Positions 10,507 through 22,700 of a DNA stretch of 64,000 nt are shown in pieces (positions within the stretch are counted from its first letter, which is position 1; each line of letters starts with the position of its first letter). The stretch is from contig NC_134015.1 of NCBI RefSeq assembly GCF_040712315.1, positions 53,979,464 to 54,043,463 of the forward strand, in the 5' to 3' direction. Below the pieces are notes generated by a model. The model did not search any database, was not told where the DNA came from, and worked only from the letters and a program-made list of their open reading frames with translations. The stretch is from Castanea sativa. Lineage: Eukaryota; Streptophyta; Magnoliopsida; Fagales; Fagaceae. The position numbers were made by a program, and so were the translations under genes.

Positions 10507-13128
10507 TTACAAACCAAATTTGTTTCAAACCTTTGCTTACTAATGATATAGTTTGAATTCTTTAGTTATTTATGAAAAAACGCCAGTTTAAAGGGTTATA
10601 GATTCCACGTGGATTTTGTCACTTTGAGTTTGGGTCATTGGCGTGGCCCCAAAACCAAAAGTACATAAAAGAACAAGGAAAGGTGGAAAATAAAAAGTGA
10701 CCACAACATCATTGAAAGTTAGGAACTATACGCTGTTTTTCTTTTTCTTTTGGATAAGTAATCCTTTAATAAACATTGTTTTATTCAAAGACTCACACGT
10801 AAACATTGGTCTTGGTTGTGAGATGTTCAAAGAAACTATAATTAAGGATTTTGTATTTAACTGATTAGAGTCCAAAAAGGAATGGTGAGGGAGTCAAAGC
10901 TTTCAGACTAGTCTTACTAGGATTAACATAAAAGCCTAACACAACAATTTATGCTTTCATATTTGGGACAACTAAGATTGGCACTGGACCACTGGTAAGA
11001 TTAGGATAACGTGTTATAAGTGAACATGTTCATGGCACTTGGCTTGTCCAGGACAAAGACATGCACAGCCCACACACCTAATATAAAATTGATAGGATTT
11101 TGGTAGGTAGTCTTGTTTTGATTGATTTGAGAACCAATGACTATTTTTATTTATGTTTTTGGGTTATAGAAACACATTTTTCTTTCATCAATTATATCTC
11201 AAAACATATATAGCCACACTGATAAGTGATAAGTCCTACGTACACACCATGGGCAGCTCATTGCAATGGAATATTCTTAGAGTCAAAGATTAATCTTTTG
11301 AAAATTGCCCTTGAAATGTGATAGCCCACAACCTAACATTGTGTTCATGTTCAGACTAGCGTGGATGCCACAATGAGATTCCAATTTATGGTACATCTCT
11401 TTGTGGATGGAGAGAAGAGAACTGAGTTTGGGGGATAATAATTAGGATTATAATGTTCAAAGGTAAAGAAGCTAATAGTCTAACTCAATAACATTATTTG
11501 ATTTTTTTTTTTGAATAGGGAGTACTTAGATTTGAATCCCCAACCATAATTAGAAGAAAAATAATATTGTAATACACTAAGTTCATATGTGAATGTTTGT
11601 TAGAGGAATTTTATTTGGAGAGATTTTGTTGGATTGAATAAAGTGAGAATCAAACACTAGCATGAGAGAGAAGAATGTTAGGCTGGAAGAATTTATTTGT
11701 CTAAAATGATGGAACGCTCATGCTTCTTTTGAGTACTTTGTTGAGCCCCCCCACCTAGTTTCTATCTCTTTTAATTGTTCCAATACGTGTGGCTAATAAC
11801 TTAGAGAAGTTGCAACACAATCAGGTGGGACATATGAAGAATTCAAATTTCACTTGTTTGAATGAAATTGGTGTACCCTGTGAAGTATGGAGAGTTGTTT
11901 GGGGTAAGCAATTTGAGTGTCTTTTTGTTAGAATACATATTCCAGGTCATTGAAGACCAAATCAAGACATTAATTTCAAGAGAAAATTATATAATTGATT
12001 ACAACAAAAATTTGTTCAATTGAGACAATTAATATGCAATTCAAATTCAAGTTCAAATTGTTTATTACTTATTTTTGTATGTAATCCCACTAAAACAATG
12101 GATTCTATTGTAATGTATTATCAAGAAAATATGTACAAGAAAATATGACTTTTTAGGCTCTTGTCCCACGAATTTAGGCCACAAAGTCAAACCACGTACA
12201 CTATTATGTTTTCCTTTTGTTTTTTTTAATCATCATAATTTCTGCACATATATAACTATTCTTCGTTGAATAAATGGTCTTAAAGTTTTGTTAGGAGGGA
12301 AGGGATAAAATTTGGAGACTTGCAATTGTGTTAAAAATATAGGAAGGCTTAAAGTAAATGGGCTTCTTAGGAGATATGCAGGCCATATAGACTAGTTTTT
12401 TGAGTAGTATTGAGTAAGAGAGTCAATTTTGTATCGTCCTTATTCACATTCCACCAATTCCACATTCCTCCCGTAGCTTCCTACTTCATGAATTAAAAGA
12501 CTTCATCTAAGTCAAGATCAGACAAGTCTGTTTTGATTTGACTAGGGGAATGAAATATTTCGGTACCAGTTGATATTGATGTTCTGTTTTGGGTTACTAC
12601 TCTTTGTATACTTATGCACGCGTGTATTTAAAAGGATATATATATATATATATATATAATCAATCAAATCCATATATATTATAAGCTCAAACATTAGCCT
12701 AATACACTAACCCAATGCATTAGCTTAAATAATACGTATTTTCTATGACATTTTTTTATTTTAAAATATCTTTTATTGTATCAATTGAAATATCTATTTT
12801 GGGTGAAACACCCAAAAATTGCCAGTACAACCTTATATTTTATCTGATGATACATTTTAGAGGAGTAGCAACTTATTTGATGGCCAATGCGATATATATT
12901 GCCGGTATAGCTGTTACTGGTATGATATTGACTTATTTGGTATTAGGTTTGTTCTTTGCTTTCATTAATTTGGGGTTAGAATTAATATGAGGATTAGGTT
13001 TTGCTATAATCTTTTATGTTGGGGAACTAAATTTAAACTATGTGTTTCCTAATTTGCTTTTGATTGCTAAGAAGGAAGATGCTTTTGTGTTCTGTAATCT
13101 TGCCTTGATTCTAAAGAGTTGTTAGACT

Positions 13129-13340
13129 TAGAATCCGTTTGGGAACATTTTACTTAGCTAAAATTGAAAACTTTTTGCTGAAAGTATTGTAAATAAAACT
13201 AAAAGGTAACTGAAATAGTACAGTGAAGCCATGAATAGTATCAAAAAGTGCAATGAGACCGATGAATAGTAGTAAAAATAAACTAAATAGTAAAAAAAAC
13301 TGACTTTTTAAGCCAATGCCAAATGCAACCTTAGACTACG
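13129..13340. mobile_element. MITE-like repeat with tccgtttggga / ccaaatgcaacc ends
   Basis: About 210 bases start at tccgtttgggaac and finish at gccaaatgcaacc, with ctgaaatagtacagtgaag and atgaatagtatcaaaaagtgc inside. This interior is a dispersed hAT-type MITE pattern. A diverged relative in inverted orientation lies at 61893-62055 (tactattcatgggttccact, tactttttgatactattcat). TSDs are not clear. Confidence 0.55.
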
Positions 13341-13944
13341 CATTTGGAATCTCAAGTTTATTCGAATTTCGAACCTTTTATGATTGGGAGTTCGAACTTG
13401 TTGATTTTCTTATAAACATATGTATTATATACTCTGTTGCTAGTGAAATTGATTGTAAGAGATGGTAGCTAAATAGTAATGGATAATTCAGTGAAGATCA
13501 TGATGTTAGTATAATATATAAGAGGGAAATAGAATAAAAGTCAAATTGGTGTCTATGAAGTTGATGCATGAAGCTAGTGGTCCAAATATTCACCTTGATT
13601 TGAAAACAATATTCAAAACTCGTGGTACCCAAAATTGGACTTGGCTTGGTCCAATGTTCTGGACCGTCAAGATCATGACACGTGGTTAAAAGTAAAGACA
13701 TGTCATAATTTTGCCGGGTTCGTTGCACAAAGTATTAGATTCAATCTTTGGCCTCTGATATTAATTTACCATGGATGATACACTTGGAAAATGTTAACTT
13801 TTATAGGTACATATCGTTTTTCTCTATTATTATTTTTTTAATAACTTTTTGTGCCAACACTTGAGAGATGTGTGACAAATTACTTATTAGTTCATCCATC
13901 TTCAATTTAAATTCAAATGAATCAAATCTCTCCTCCAATCAAAA

Positions 13945-14035
13945 GCTTTGTAGTTCAATGGTATTGAATGATCTCCTTTATGAGAAGAACTATAATTCAA
14001 ATCCTCATTCCCTCACTTGTTGTAAAAATTTATAA
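13945..14035 (+). mobile_element. SINE-like relic
   Basis: A degenerate A box (gtagttcaatggt) and B box (aattcaaatcc) stand about 40 bases apart, followed by an A-rich tail. It looks like a decayed tRNA-derived SINE of a family different from that at 1466. Confidence 0.4.
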
Positions 14036-14815
14036 AAAAATCTCCTCTCCGCCACTTAGTAACAATTGAATTATTATAAAACTAATTCAAAAAAAAATTG
14101 TCTATCTTTTCCGCCAAGCACAATCTTCTATCCACCATTTTACTTTCCTTTCCCTTCCTTATTATTTTAAAGCAAACAATAAATTGTTGTTAAAAATCAA
14201 TAACAATGAACAAAGGAATTTCTTGGGTATTTTCACCATTCGGAAGCACTTATTTCTCAGTAAATGCCTATGCACCTACGCTACTCACAGAAACCTGATT
14301 AAGTGAATAGGCTCCAAATGTTCTTTAAGATGACAACCTTATTCCAATCAGCTACTATGTACAAGTCCAATTGAGCCTACCTTCTTAACTCTGTGTGGGC
14401 AATTATCACCTTACAGAAAGTGTTTCCACCATGTGTAGAAGTCACATTATTGTTTATGATAATTGTTTTCTACTCAATTATCTCAACTAGAGATCACTTT
14501 CTAGTGATTACTACATGAACATGCATTTATTCCCTTAAAACGAAGAAAATGTACAAACATATAGTTCATTAATAATCGTTCCTTCCAATAAAATTAAAGC
14601 ATCTTTTTAACAGCTCACTATTAGTGACAATGCCTTTGTTGCCTCTTATTAATGCAAAACCTGAAGATAGTGCTCACATTAGTCCAAGGAACAAGAAACT
14701 CGAGACCAATATTGAGTTAACTAAGCAGCAGAGATTATGAGTGTCTAGTTAGACTTGTAATTCAGAACAGAAGGGAGAACCACTAAGAAAAGCAGCAGAA
14801 CAATAAGAGGAAATG

Positions 14816-15423
14816 CTATTCTAGCACATGCTTGCCTTTCTCTTTAAGCATGGAGAGGTTTTGCTTATTTCTTTTTCTACTGTGAGCCGTTAAATGAAGG
14901 ATGAGACCCCAATTGTCAGACAATGAGGCCAAGCCGTGCCTTGTAGTTTGCTTAAACTCTTCCTCATCATGCTGATGTACAAGACGGAGTCCACACTTCA
15001 CCACCGTCAATTCTGGGCAATCAGTAACAATTGAAGCCTCAATATGATTACATTGATTCAACCAATCTGGAAATGAGCTACGTGGTATATAGGATAGCCA
15101 CATGAATCCACCTAGATGTAACAACATGACATCGTCTTTAGTAAGGCAATAGGCACGGAGAGGTTCCAAAGAACCAACATTGCTTTCCAAATGACAATAA
15201 AGATGATGAGCATTTTCTGAATTAAGAATGTCTAGGATGGCAGTAGGATCCTTGATGTTGACTGAGAAAGAAACACATAGAGTGAGTCCCCTCCAAGTAG
15301 TATCATCATATAAATTTGGACGGAGATGGATTGTCACTGGTGGCTCACCACTACGATGGTTGAACCACTCAAGAATTTCACTTGAGGAAAACAAGAATTA
15401 TATACCAAACTTCGATCAAATTC
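14816..15423 (-). pseudogene. C-JID exon copy 5 of the TNL array, one frameshift
   Basis: A splice acceptor (ttttacag) precedes 15423. The exon encodes a post-LRR jelly-roll (C-JID) domain: SEILEWFNHRSGE, then TIHLRPNLYDDTTWRGLTLCVSFSV, a WLSYIPRS segment and CGLRLVHQHDEEEF, ending with a stop at 14816. A one-base deletion near 15388 separates the exon start from the rest of the frame. Everything after the lesion is open for about 190 codons. Upstream, an intron at 15609-15424 with GT-AG ends links it to the copy-4 exon, so these exons may once have been spliced together. Confidence 0.7.
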
Positions 15424-15609
15424 CTGTAAAATAGGAACACAATGTTCAATGAGAGAGAATTTTTCGACAATTCAAAATTTTTAATCAGTAAAAGAGGGGG
15501 TGATTCAACTATGGCTCTCCTTATAAGGGGGATCAGACAATGCCACTGATGACTGAACTAGAAGGGAGCTAGATAGTAATTTGAAAGGAAATACACATTA
15601 ATTTGTTAC

Positions 15610-16000
15610 CTGTAAATCACTTGTGCTGAGTTGATTTGATCTTCAAGATAGATGCTATCTCTACTGCTTTGCTCCGGGTAAATGGGTCTTCTCAACCTTC
15701 CAAGGTTTGGATCCTCATAAGAACAACCAGCTTCATTCTTTGGCTTATCATTTGGAGAATCACTAGCTACTGAAATTTCTGAATCCAGATTATCACTTGT
15801 GATAGTTGGATGCTCATGGACTGAAAATGAAGCACATAAAACTAGTCCTATCCAAGTACTAGCATTACTGAAATTTGAAGGTAGCTAGATAGACAGAGAA
15901 GGGCCTGTACTTTGATGCCAAAACCATTCCGGAATTTCACTTTGGGGAAAACATTTATTCATAGAGAATGTTTGATTTGAGGATGCTTTTGAGGATGATT
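15610..16000 (-). pseudogene. C-JID exon copy 4, half-length
   Basis: Only the first half of the jelly-roll domain is present: CFPQSEIPEWFWHQSTGPSLSI, a TAG at 15885-15887, then LPSNFSNASTWIGLVLCASFSVHEHP. The frame next runs into a Ser/Asp-rich tail and a donor at 15610. The stop is at the same domain position as in copy 3. Confidence 0.65.
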
Positions 16001-16089
16001 TTAATGGTCAATGTTCCGCTGAATCTTCCTGAATGATGTCCCAATTGTCATAAAGTGAAGCCCTCAAGTGGAATCAAATTTACCAAAAC

Positions 16090-16553
16090 TCTTGTTCATC
16101 TTGTAGGTACACAAGACGAAGTCCACATTTCTGTACAATCCAGCCTGGACAGTCGCTTCCAATTGAGACCTCTATGTGGTTGCATTGATTTATCTTTTCT
16201 GAAAGCCACCAATATGGTATATAGGATAGCCAAATGAATCCATGTAGATGTAACCACTTGAGTTCTTCTTAAAAGGTGCTGTATACATGGAGAGGTTTCA
16301 AACCACCTATATCCATATCAAACAGACAACTAAGGTGGTGGGGAATTTCAATTTCCAGATTGTCAAGAAACTCAGTTGGATACTCTTGGACTGAAAATGC
16401 AGCACATATAGCAAATCCCAACCAATTAGAATCATTATGCAAATTTGAAGGTAACTAGATTGTCATTGAGGATCTAGAAGCGTAATGGCTGAAGAACTCT
16501 GGAATCTTAGTAGGAGGGAAACAACGATCATATGGATAGTGTAAATGAAATTC
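16090..16553 (-). pseudogene. C-JID exon copy 3, two nonsense codons
   Basis: The acceptor precedes 16553. The reading gives the usual start (EFHLHYPYDRCFPPTKIPEFF), a TAG at 16455-16457, then NWLGFAICAAFSVQEYP, a second stop near 16270, and the C-terminal WLSYIPYWW and CGLRLVYLQDEQEF blocks. All blocks of the domain are present but the frame is dead. Confidence 0.7.
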
Positions 16554-17105
16554 CTGTAAAATAGATATATTGATAACTATTCAGTAACACAAACAATGTT
16601 GGGAAAATTTCAACAAAATATAAATTTGATAATTATAGACTTATAGTAGTCAATATTTGATAAGCGTTTATCAATTGATGGCATAAATATAAGAGGTTTT
16701 ATAAAGAACTTTTATAAAATTTAAACTCAATTAAAAAATAAATTTTAGAATAATGACGTGGAAAAATATGAACTTCCAAAATGCAAAACCTTTTGTACAA
16801 AAATTTGGGCGTTCAAAAATTTATGGGATTATATCAGAATTATTATAAAAAAGCTCTTCACAAGTGCAACATGTGTATTCAAAAGTTAGATGTTTGAAGT
16901 TCATTATTTTTTATTTGATCTTATTAGTTTAAGTTTTTTAAACTTATTATAATGTATAAAGAGTATTTTGTATCATTTAAGAAACAGACACCAAAAAAGT
17001 TGTGCTCTCTTTAACAATGGTATAGAAGGTTATAGATGGTGTAAAGTGTAAATGAAAGTCTTGTAAATTAGACATATAAAGGTCATGAGAGAAACAGAGA
17101 GGTAC

Positions 17106-18193
17106 CTCAGAGTGTTCTCGACGATGACAATAATGGATTGGCCCCCTAGCATCAATGAATTTTTGATAGCAAGTTGCACGAACTTTTTCCTGATAATGTG
17201 GCACTCTCAATGTCCCATTAGATCTGCCAGTTCCACTGGTTTCTCCCTCATCTTCTTCATCATCATCATCATCATGGCTTTGCTGCTTTATTTTTTCCTG
17301 AAGCCCTCTCAATATCCCATTAGATCCACCAGTTCCACTGGTTTCCCCCTCAACATTATCATCATCATGGCTTTGCTTCTTTGTTCTAGATTGATGAGTA
17401 GTAAATTGATGGATGAGATCGGAATTATCAGAAAACATGGTTGTGCATTGGACTAATGTTTGCACCAACTCTCCCACATTTTGCTGGTACACAAGACCGT
17501 AACCACAGTTCTGCACCATCAAGTCTTGGCTATCACTACCAAATAAAGCAGTTAAGAGATTGCAACAATTCAACTTATCTGAAAATCGAGCATGAGGTAC
17601 ATGCATGATCCAAATGAATTTACGTTGCTTTAACCAAATAAATTTGTTGTGTTTAGACTCAGTGATGTAATAGTTATTTGACACCGTCCAGCTGCCCATG
17701 TCACTTCTCAAAGAACAAGAAAAGCCATGAGAAATTTCTGTAGCCAAATTGTCAAGAATGAGAGTTGGATGCTTGTGCACTGTGAATGTAGCAAATAGAG
17801 CAATTCCTATCCAGTCAGAATTAGTATAAAGATTTGGAGGTAGCTGGATTCTCAATAAAGAACCACTTTGATGGCAAGACCACTCCGGAATTTCACATTT
17901 AGGAAAACAATCATTATAAATATAGCGTTGACTAGAGTAGCCCTGTAAAATAGAAAATATGGAGCTTCATGAGAGAGTGAAAGAGAGACAGCGAGAGTGT
18001 GAGTGTGAGTGTGAAAGAGAGAGACCTGAAAGTAGCTTTGAAACCAATGCTCAAGGCCTCTATTGATACAATTACTGAGCTCATTCTCATCCAATACGCT
18101 TAACTGGATAGAACTGAAGTTTGAATCGCTTGTAGCACCGTCGATACCTGAGTCTATTCCAAGTAAAGCACAAATTCTCCTTGTTCTCATCAA
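17106..18193 (-). CDS. C-JID exon copy 2 (two exons, open frame)
   Basis: An upstream exon ending at 18026 (...[14 protein letters not shown]) is joined by a GT-AG intron (18025-17943, with a TG/GA-rich tract) to a 279-codon exon, 17942-17106. That exon begins [21 protein letters not shown] and continues [24 protein letters not shown], the standard C-JID pattern. It then carries a tail with two similar acidic segments (QSHDDD..GETSGTG, near 17380-17330 and 17290-17220), i.e. an internal duplication, and ends at a donor (GAG|GTACC). It has no NB-ARC or TIR of its own. It is either an extra 3' exon set of the TNL upstream or the tail of a lost paralogue. Confidence 0.65.
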
Positions 18194-19560
18194 ATATGCT
18201 GTTTATGCAAAAAGTTGAATTGAGGCAAGTTCTTAAATGGACAAATGACTATGGATATTATTTACCTAAGGACAAGCATGCCAAGAGGCAATTCTTTGAG
18301 TACGTGAAAGGTTTGTCATTTCCTCCAACTTGTAGGAAACAATGTGTCTCATCCTGTATTTGTAATGCAGGGTTAAGCCGAGTCTGGGTCTAAGTGGCTT
18401 CATCAATGTGCAGAGAAGGAGCTTCAAGTTTACCTCAGTGTAGAGGGCTCATCAAAGGATTTTTATTAAAGGTTCCACATAAAATTTGCTAGATTACCCT
18501 TGTCTTCAGTTCACAACATGCCATGAAGTTTGAGATGCTTATAGCTCATAACCTTCTGCAGAATTCAGAACTGGGTCAACATATTAAATGCTGATTTTCA
18601 TTTTCCAACTATCTTTTCTACTTGCATAAGACTGACTTGGAATTGAAGCTTACCCATTAATGCTTGTCTTGTATTCTAAATTTCTAATGGCAGTCAGGTG
18701 ACTCGAATTACTTTGAAAATTAAGTTTGACCTTTAGAGGATTGGCTATAAAATGTGGACAGAGGATCCTAAAGGATAGAAAGATCATTTTAAATGCAAAA
18801 CTTCAAGGAATAAGAGTTATAACAGCCGCTACAGTTGCTATGCCAACAATAATGAAATCGTGGCCCTGCGATCCTCACTATATCAAATATTCCTAATTAA
18901 TAGAGAGAGAACAAAAAATATTAAAGACCTATGCTTTTAGATTATATCTTTGAAAATCAGCTCTTCAACCTGTTAAATATGATCTAAATTCTTCCAGAGA
19001 CCCAACCAAAGACATTAAAATGCACAGCCTTTCTAATTTTTGGTTAGCATGTCTTAAATGACTAGCTAACCTAGTAAATTATTATAGACCATTCAGGTGT
19101 GATGCTGTAATGCAAATCATTTATGATTTATCTCAAACAGTCTTGTACACAGCCAACAAATTTGATGTAGCTTCTAAAATTCAAAATGATACACATTTTA
19201 TACAAAAGTCAAGATTCTAAGCTAATGGTGTACATACTTTTTTAAATCAAGAAACCAATTAAGTCCAAACGAATGAATAAAACTAGGAAACAATTGCAAG
19301 ATCTTTCTTCACCATGGTAAGCTAAGCAGAAATTATGCATCTCAATTTGAAAAATCAGATCAAAAAAACACAAAATCATACCAGACAGAGCTCGCATCCT
19401 AGGCAAAAGGAAAAAAATAAAACCAATTAACCAAATTACAATTTTTAAGTTCAGAAACTTATTCAGTTCCTTTTTTTTTTTTTTTTTTTTATACAGAAAC
19501 ACAATAAATACTTAAAGTTGATATGATATCCATTGCCATTGTGTAACAGATGCAAATGAA
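18194..19560. other. Stretch between TNL exon 5 and C-JID copy 2
   Basis: No ORF of note. Bases 19181-19313 are repeated almost exactly at 38376-38508, directly left of the tandem array. On the minus strand, 19650-19582 reads as a possible extra short exon ending in a donor (GATGCCAAG|gtatgt), consistent with transcription of the TNL continuing into this area. Confidence 0.5.
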
Positions 19561-19753
19561 ACAGGGCTACGAAAAAGGGAAACATACCTTGGCATCAAAT
19601 GCAAAAGAAACCGGACCGAAACGACAGCGGAGAAACAGTTTCAATGTGATTTTTTGATTGAGGCATATTTCTTCAGAGTTCATCAACGTGTCCTCTGTTT
19701 CTTCGAAGTTGGCAAGTACTCAACAACATCATCTACTTGGACCCCCAACCTTT

Positions 19754-22700
19754 TTATAGAATACCAAATAGGTGCATTAGAGAATCCCCATAATCATCAG
19801 GATAATCTTCATGAGGAGTACAGGTGCATTCTACGTGGACACCCCACCTTTTTATAGAATAAAAGGTTTTAGATGCAATAGAAACCTCAACAAGATTCTG
19901 GTCAGTTGGATTTGATTCAGTCAAACGTCTCTGTAGAGACCGTTGAGATGGAGAATATAATAATAGAGTATTTTCATATATATCAGCATTTAAGTAATCA
20001 TTCTTTTTATAACCATTGATGGAAATGTCAACGCAAATGTCAACAGTGACATCAAAGCAGTCTTCGCCATCAAAGCACACTCCTTCCCCAATACAGACAA
20101 CCAATTTTGGAAATTTGCGACCAACAAAGAAAAATATGGAATTACCAACACTTTGATGATTAAACCATTTCGGCGTCTCAGCTCCCCAAAAAGTAAAAAG
20201 ATGACTTTCAAATTCTCCCTCAGTTTCAGATGGGAAATGATTGGAGAACTGCGGATCCATTGATATGTCCCCATCTTCAGATTCAGCACCCTCAGTTTCA
20301 GATGGGAAGTAATTGGTCAACTGTGGATCCATTAATTTGTTGCTTCTTGCCCTACCACATACTCTACTTGGTAAAATCCCAATAATTTCTATTACCTACA
20401 TGCAATTAAAAAATTTAAGATATTTTTCACTTACCAAATCTCTTAAAGTATTTAGAGAAAGTAACATAAATTGTTTCTTTATATATATATCTTAAAGAAA
20501 GAGAGAAACCTGATTCAATAGCCCGCTTGGTGATTGGGTATCCAACAACATGCAATCCTGTGCATAAACCCTCCTTATCGATTGTGGAAGTCCTTGAATT
20601 TCACGAAGAAGCTTGCAACTACTAATCTCAAGCTCTTCTAATTTGGGAAATCTGCTAATACTTTCAGGGATGGTAACAATATTGGTTCCAGATAGATCTA
20701 TCCATTCCAATGCGGGGAAGTAATTAGGCTTCATCAAAAGATCTAATTCAATTATGCCTTCATGGTATCGTAAATCCAGTTGTGTCATGTTCACAAACCC
20801 ATATCCGGAAGAGCCATCAAAAGAATTCCACATCGGTCTCAATTTGGCAGTAGGAGTACTCAATCGCCGAAGCTGTTGCAATTTATAAATGCTATCTGGA
20901 AGATCCCGAAGGTTTTTGCAATCATCAAGCCATAATTCCTCAAGCTTAGTGAGATGCTCGATTGATGAAGGCACCTCTCTAATGCCACTATTCTCTAAAC
21001 TTAAAATTTCTAAATATTTCATTTCTGGATAAAAATTAGGGAGCTTCTCAAGCCTTGAGCAGCCAAAAAGATAAAAAGAACGAAGAGATTTCAACCTGAG
21101 CTGGCTTGGAAGAATTTGAAGATTTCCGCAATTATTGAGAACCCAACTTCTAAGCTTTTCATGAGATCCAAAGTACTCATCAATCTCAACTAAATTTCGA
21201 CAAGAAGAGAGGTCCAAATACTCTAAATTTGGGGCCCATAATTTAGGTAATTTTGTAATAAATTCACAACCACTGAGATTGACATCTATCAAATTTTCTA
21301 ACCGACGCTCCTGTAGGGAAAAAAAAAAATCAAAAGTTAACTACAACAAATTTTGAAATTAAAAAATTTAACAAAAATCCCAATTTAAAAATATACATAA
21401 TCATACCTGTGAGATTAGCTTTGGCAATCTAATGCAACTATTTGGCATCTCAATAGCAACAAGTTGTTCAGGAAAATATTCGGATGGCCAGTGAAAAGGA
21501 TAATTGGGCCACTTAAGAAATATTAAACTATGGGGAAGAAATTCAAGTGGTTTACAAATATCTACGTTCTCAACTATTAGAAATTTGAGATTTTCCATCT
21601 TTTTGAAAGCTTCCACGTGTAGTTGCACTTTTACCGCTTGGGGCGGATGCAACATTATGCCTCGAATTTTTTCTGATCCCTAATTGGAGAAGCATCAAGT
21701 CAACTCATAATAGAATTTTCCAAATGTATAATGATTTTAAAATTTTAAGCAAAAATAATACTGATGAATTAAGATTTTATAAAATGATAGAAAAAAAAAT
21801 GAAAGAAAAAATACAATACATCTACCTAGTGAAAAAAGAAAAAAGAAAATAAAATAAAGAGCAAAATAATTGAAGAGAAATTACTTATACCTTATTTCCA
21901 GTTAGTACTTCAAGCGAATCCTTATAACAACATAACCTACTACGTTTTTCGAGGATGTCTAGTGCTTGTTGTCGAATAACTTCCCTGCCCATTTGTTGTA
22001 TCAAGTCATGCATTGACAATCTACCACGTCGATCAACAGTTATGAGACACTTATTGATAAGTCTCGGAATACCAGAACCTGGATATAATTCACAAGCATC
22101 TAATATCTTTACAATGTAATCTTTGTCCCATCCTTTGAAGAAACATGCAATATCGAGAAAAATATCTTTCTCGGTGTCCTGCAATCCATTATAACTTACT
22201 TGAAGTATATTTTGAATGCGCTTAATGGGAATTTTCTTATACTTCTCTAATGCACTTTCCCATTCATCTTTAGCTCTTCCACATAAATCACGAGCTATTA
22301 TTTCCAGAGCAAGTGGAAGGCCATTGGCAAAATCTATGAATTTAGTTGCAAGTTTAGAATAATCTTCATCAGGAGGATTGTTTCTAGGAAAGGCATGCTC
22401 TTTAAAGAGTTGTCGAGCTTCGTGTTTGTTTAATTGCTCGACCTTGAATTCCTTGACCTTGTAAGTTGTACAAACATTTCCTTTAAGGGCAGTTAACGAG
22501 TGTCTATCTCGTAATGTTATAATGGCTCTACTTCCGGGAGCAAACCAATTACATTTTCCTAGCAAATTTTTTATTGGTGCCGAATCATCGACATCATCAA
22601 GAATTATAAGAACCTTTTTACAGCGAAGTGTCTCCTCTATCAAAGTGATTCCTTTAGAACTGTTGCCCACTTTCCATTTTCCATCCCTTGAGATGTCATT

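Larger units (their letters stand above)
4965..10584. mobile_element. Mutator-like element (5.6 kb) with a complete USP gene
   Basis: The terminal ~140 bases at 4965-5105 and 10444-10584 are inverted repeats with mostly matching bases (e.g. aaactatatcattagtaa / ttactaatgatatagttt). The element is flanked by the 9-bp TSD agtttaaag, and the orthologous empty site is in copy B. Subterminal regions contain several cgagtcc..ggactcg palindromes. Inside, from right to left on the minus strand, are the N-terminal third of a MULE transposase (9026-7785, with stops) and a USP gene with four intact exons (7452-6369). No DDE catalytic core or SWIM zinc finger is present, so the element cannot move without a helper transposase. 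A CT-rich leader-like sequence lies at 5250-5720. Confidence 0.93.
10594..14815. other. Long stretch without a recognisable gene
   Basis: Bases 10594-10756 complete copy A of the duplication. Beyond that I see AT-rich sequence with no long ORF, a short (TA)n run at 12637-12657, a MITE at 13129-13340 and a SINE-like relic near 13945-14035. The 81-codon ORF at 12745-12990 has two hydrophobic stretches (IYIAGIAVTGMILTYLVLGL and FFAFINLGLEL) but no recognised family. Chance or a relic is as likely as a gene. Confidence 0.6.

Noticed and set aside
12745..12990. 81-codon ORF with two hydrophobic stretches, considered as an organellar insertion or small membrane protein
   Set aside because: It does not match any organelle gene I know, has no intron-exon context, and lies in an AT-rich gene-free stretch.
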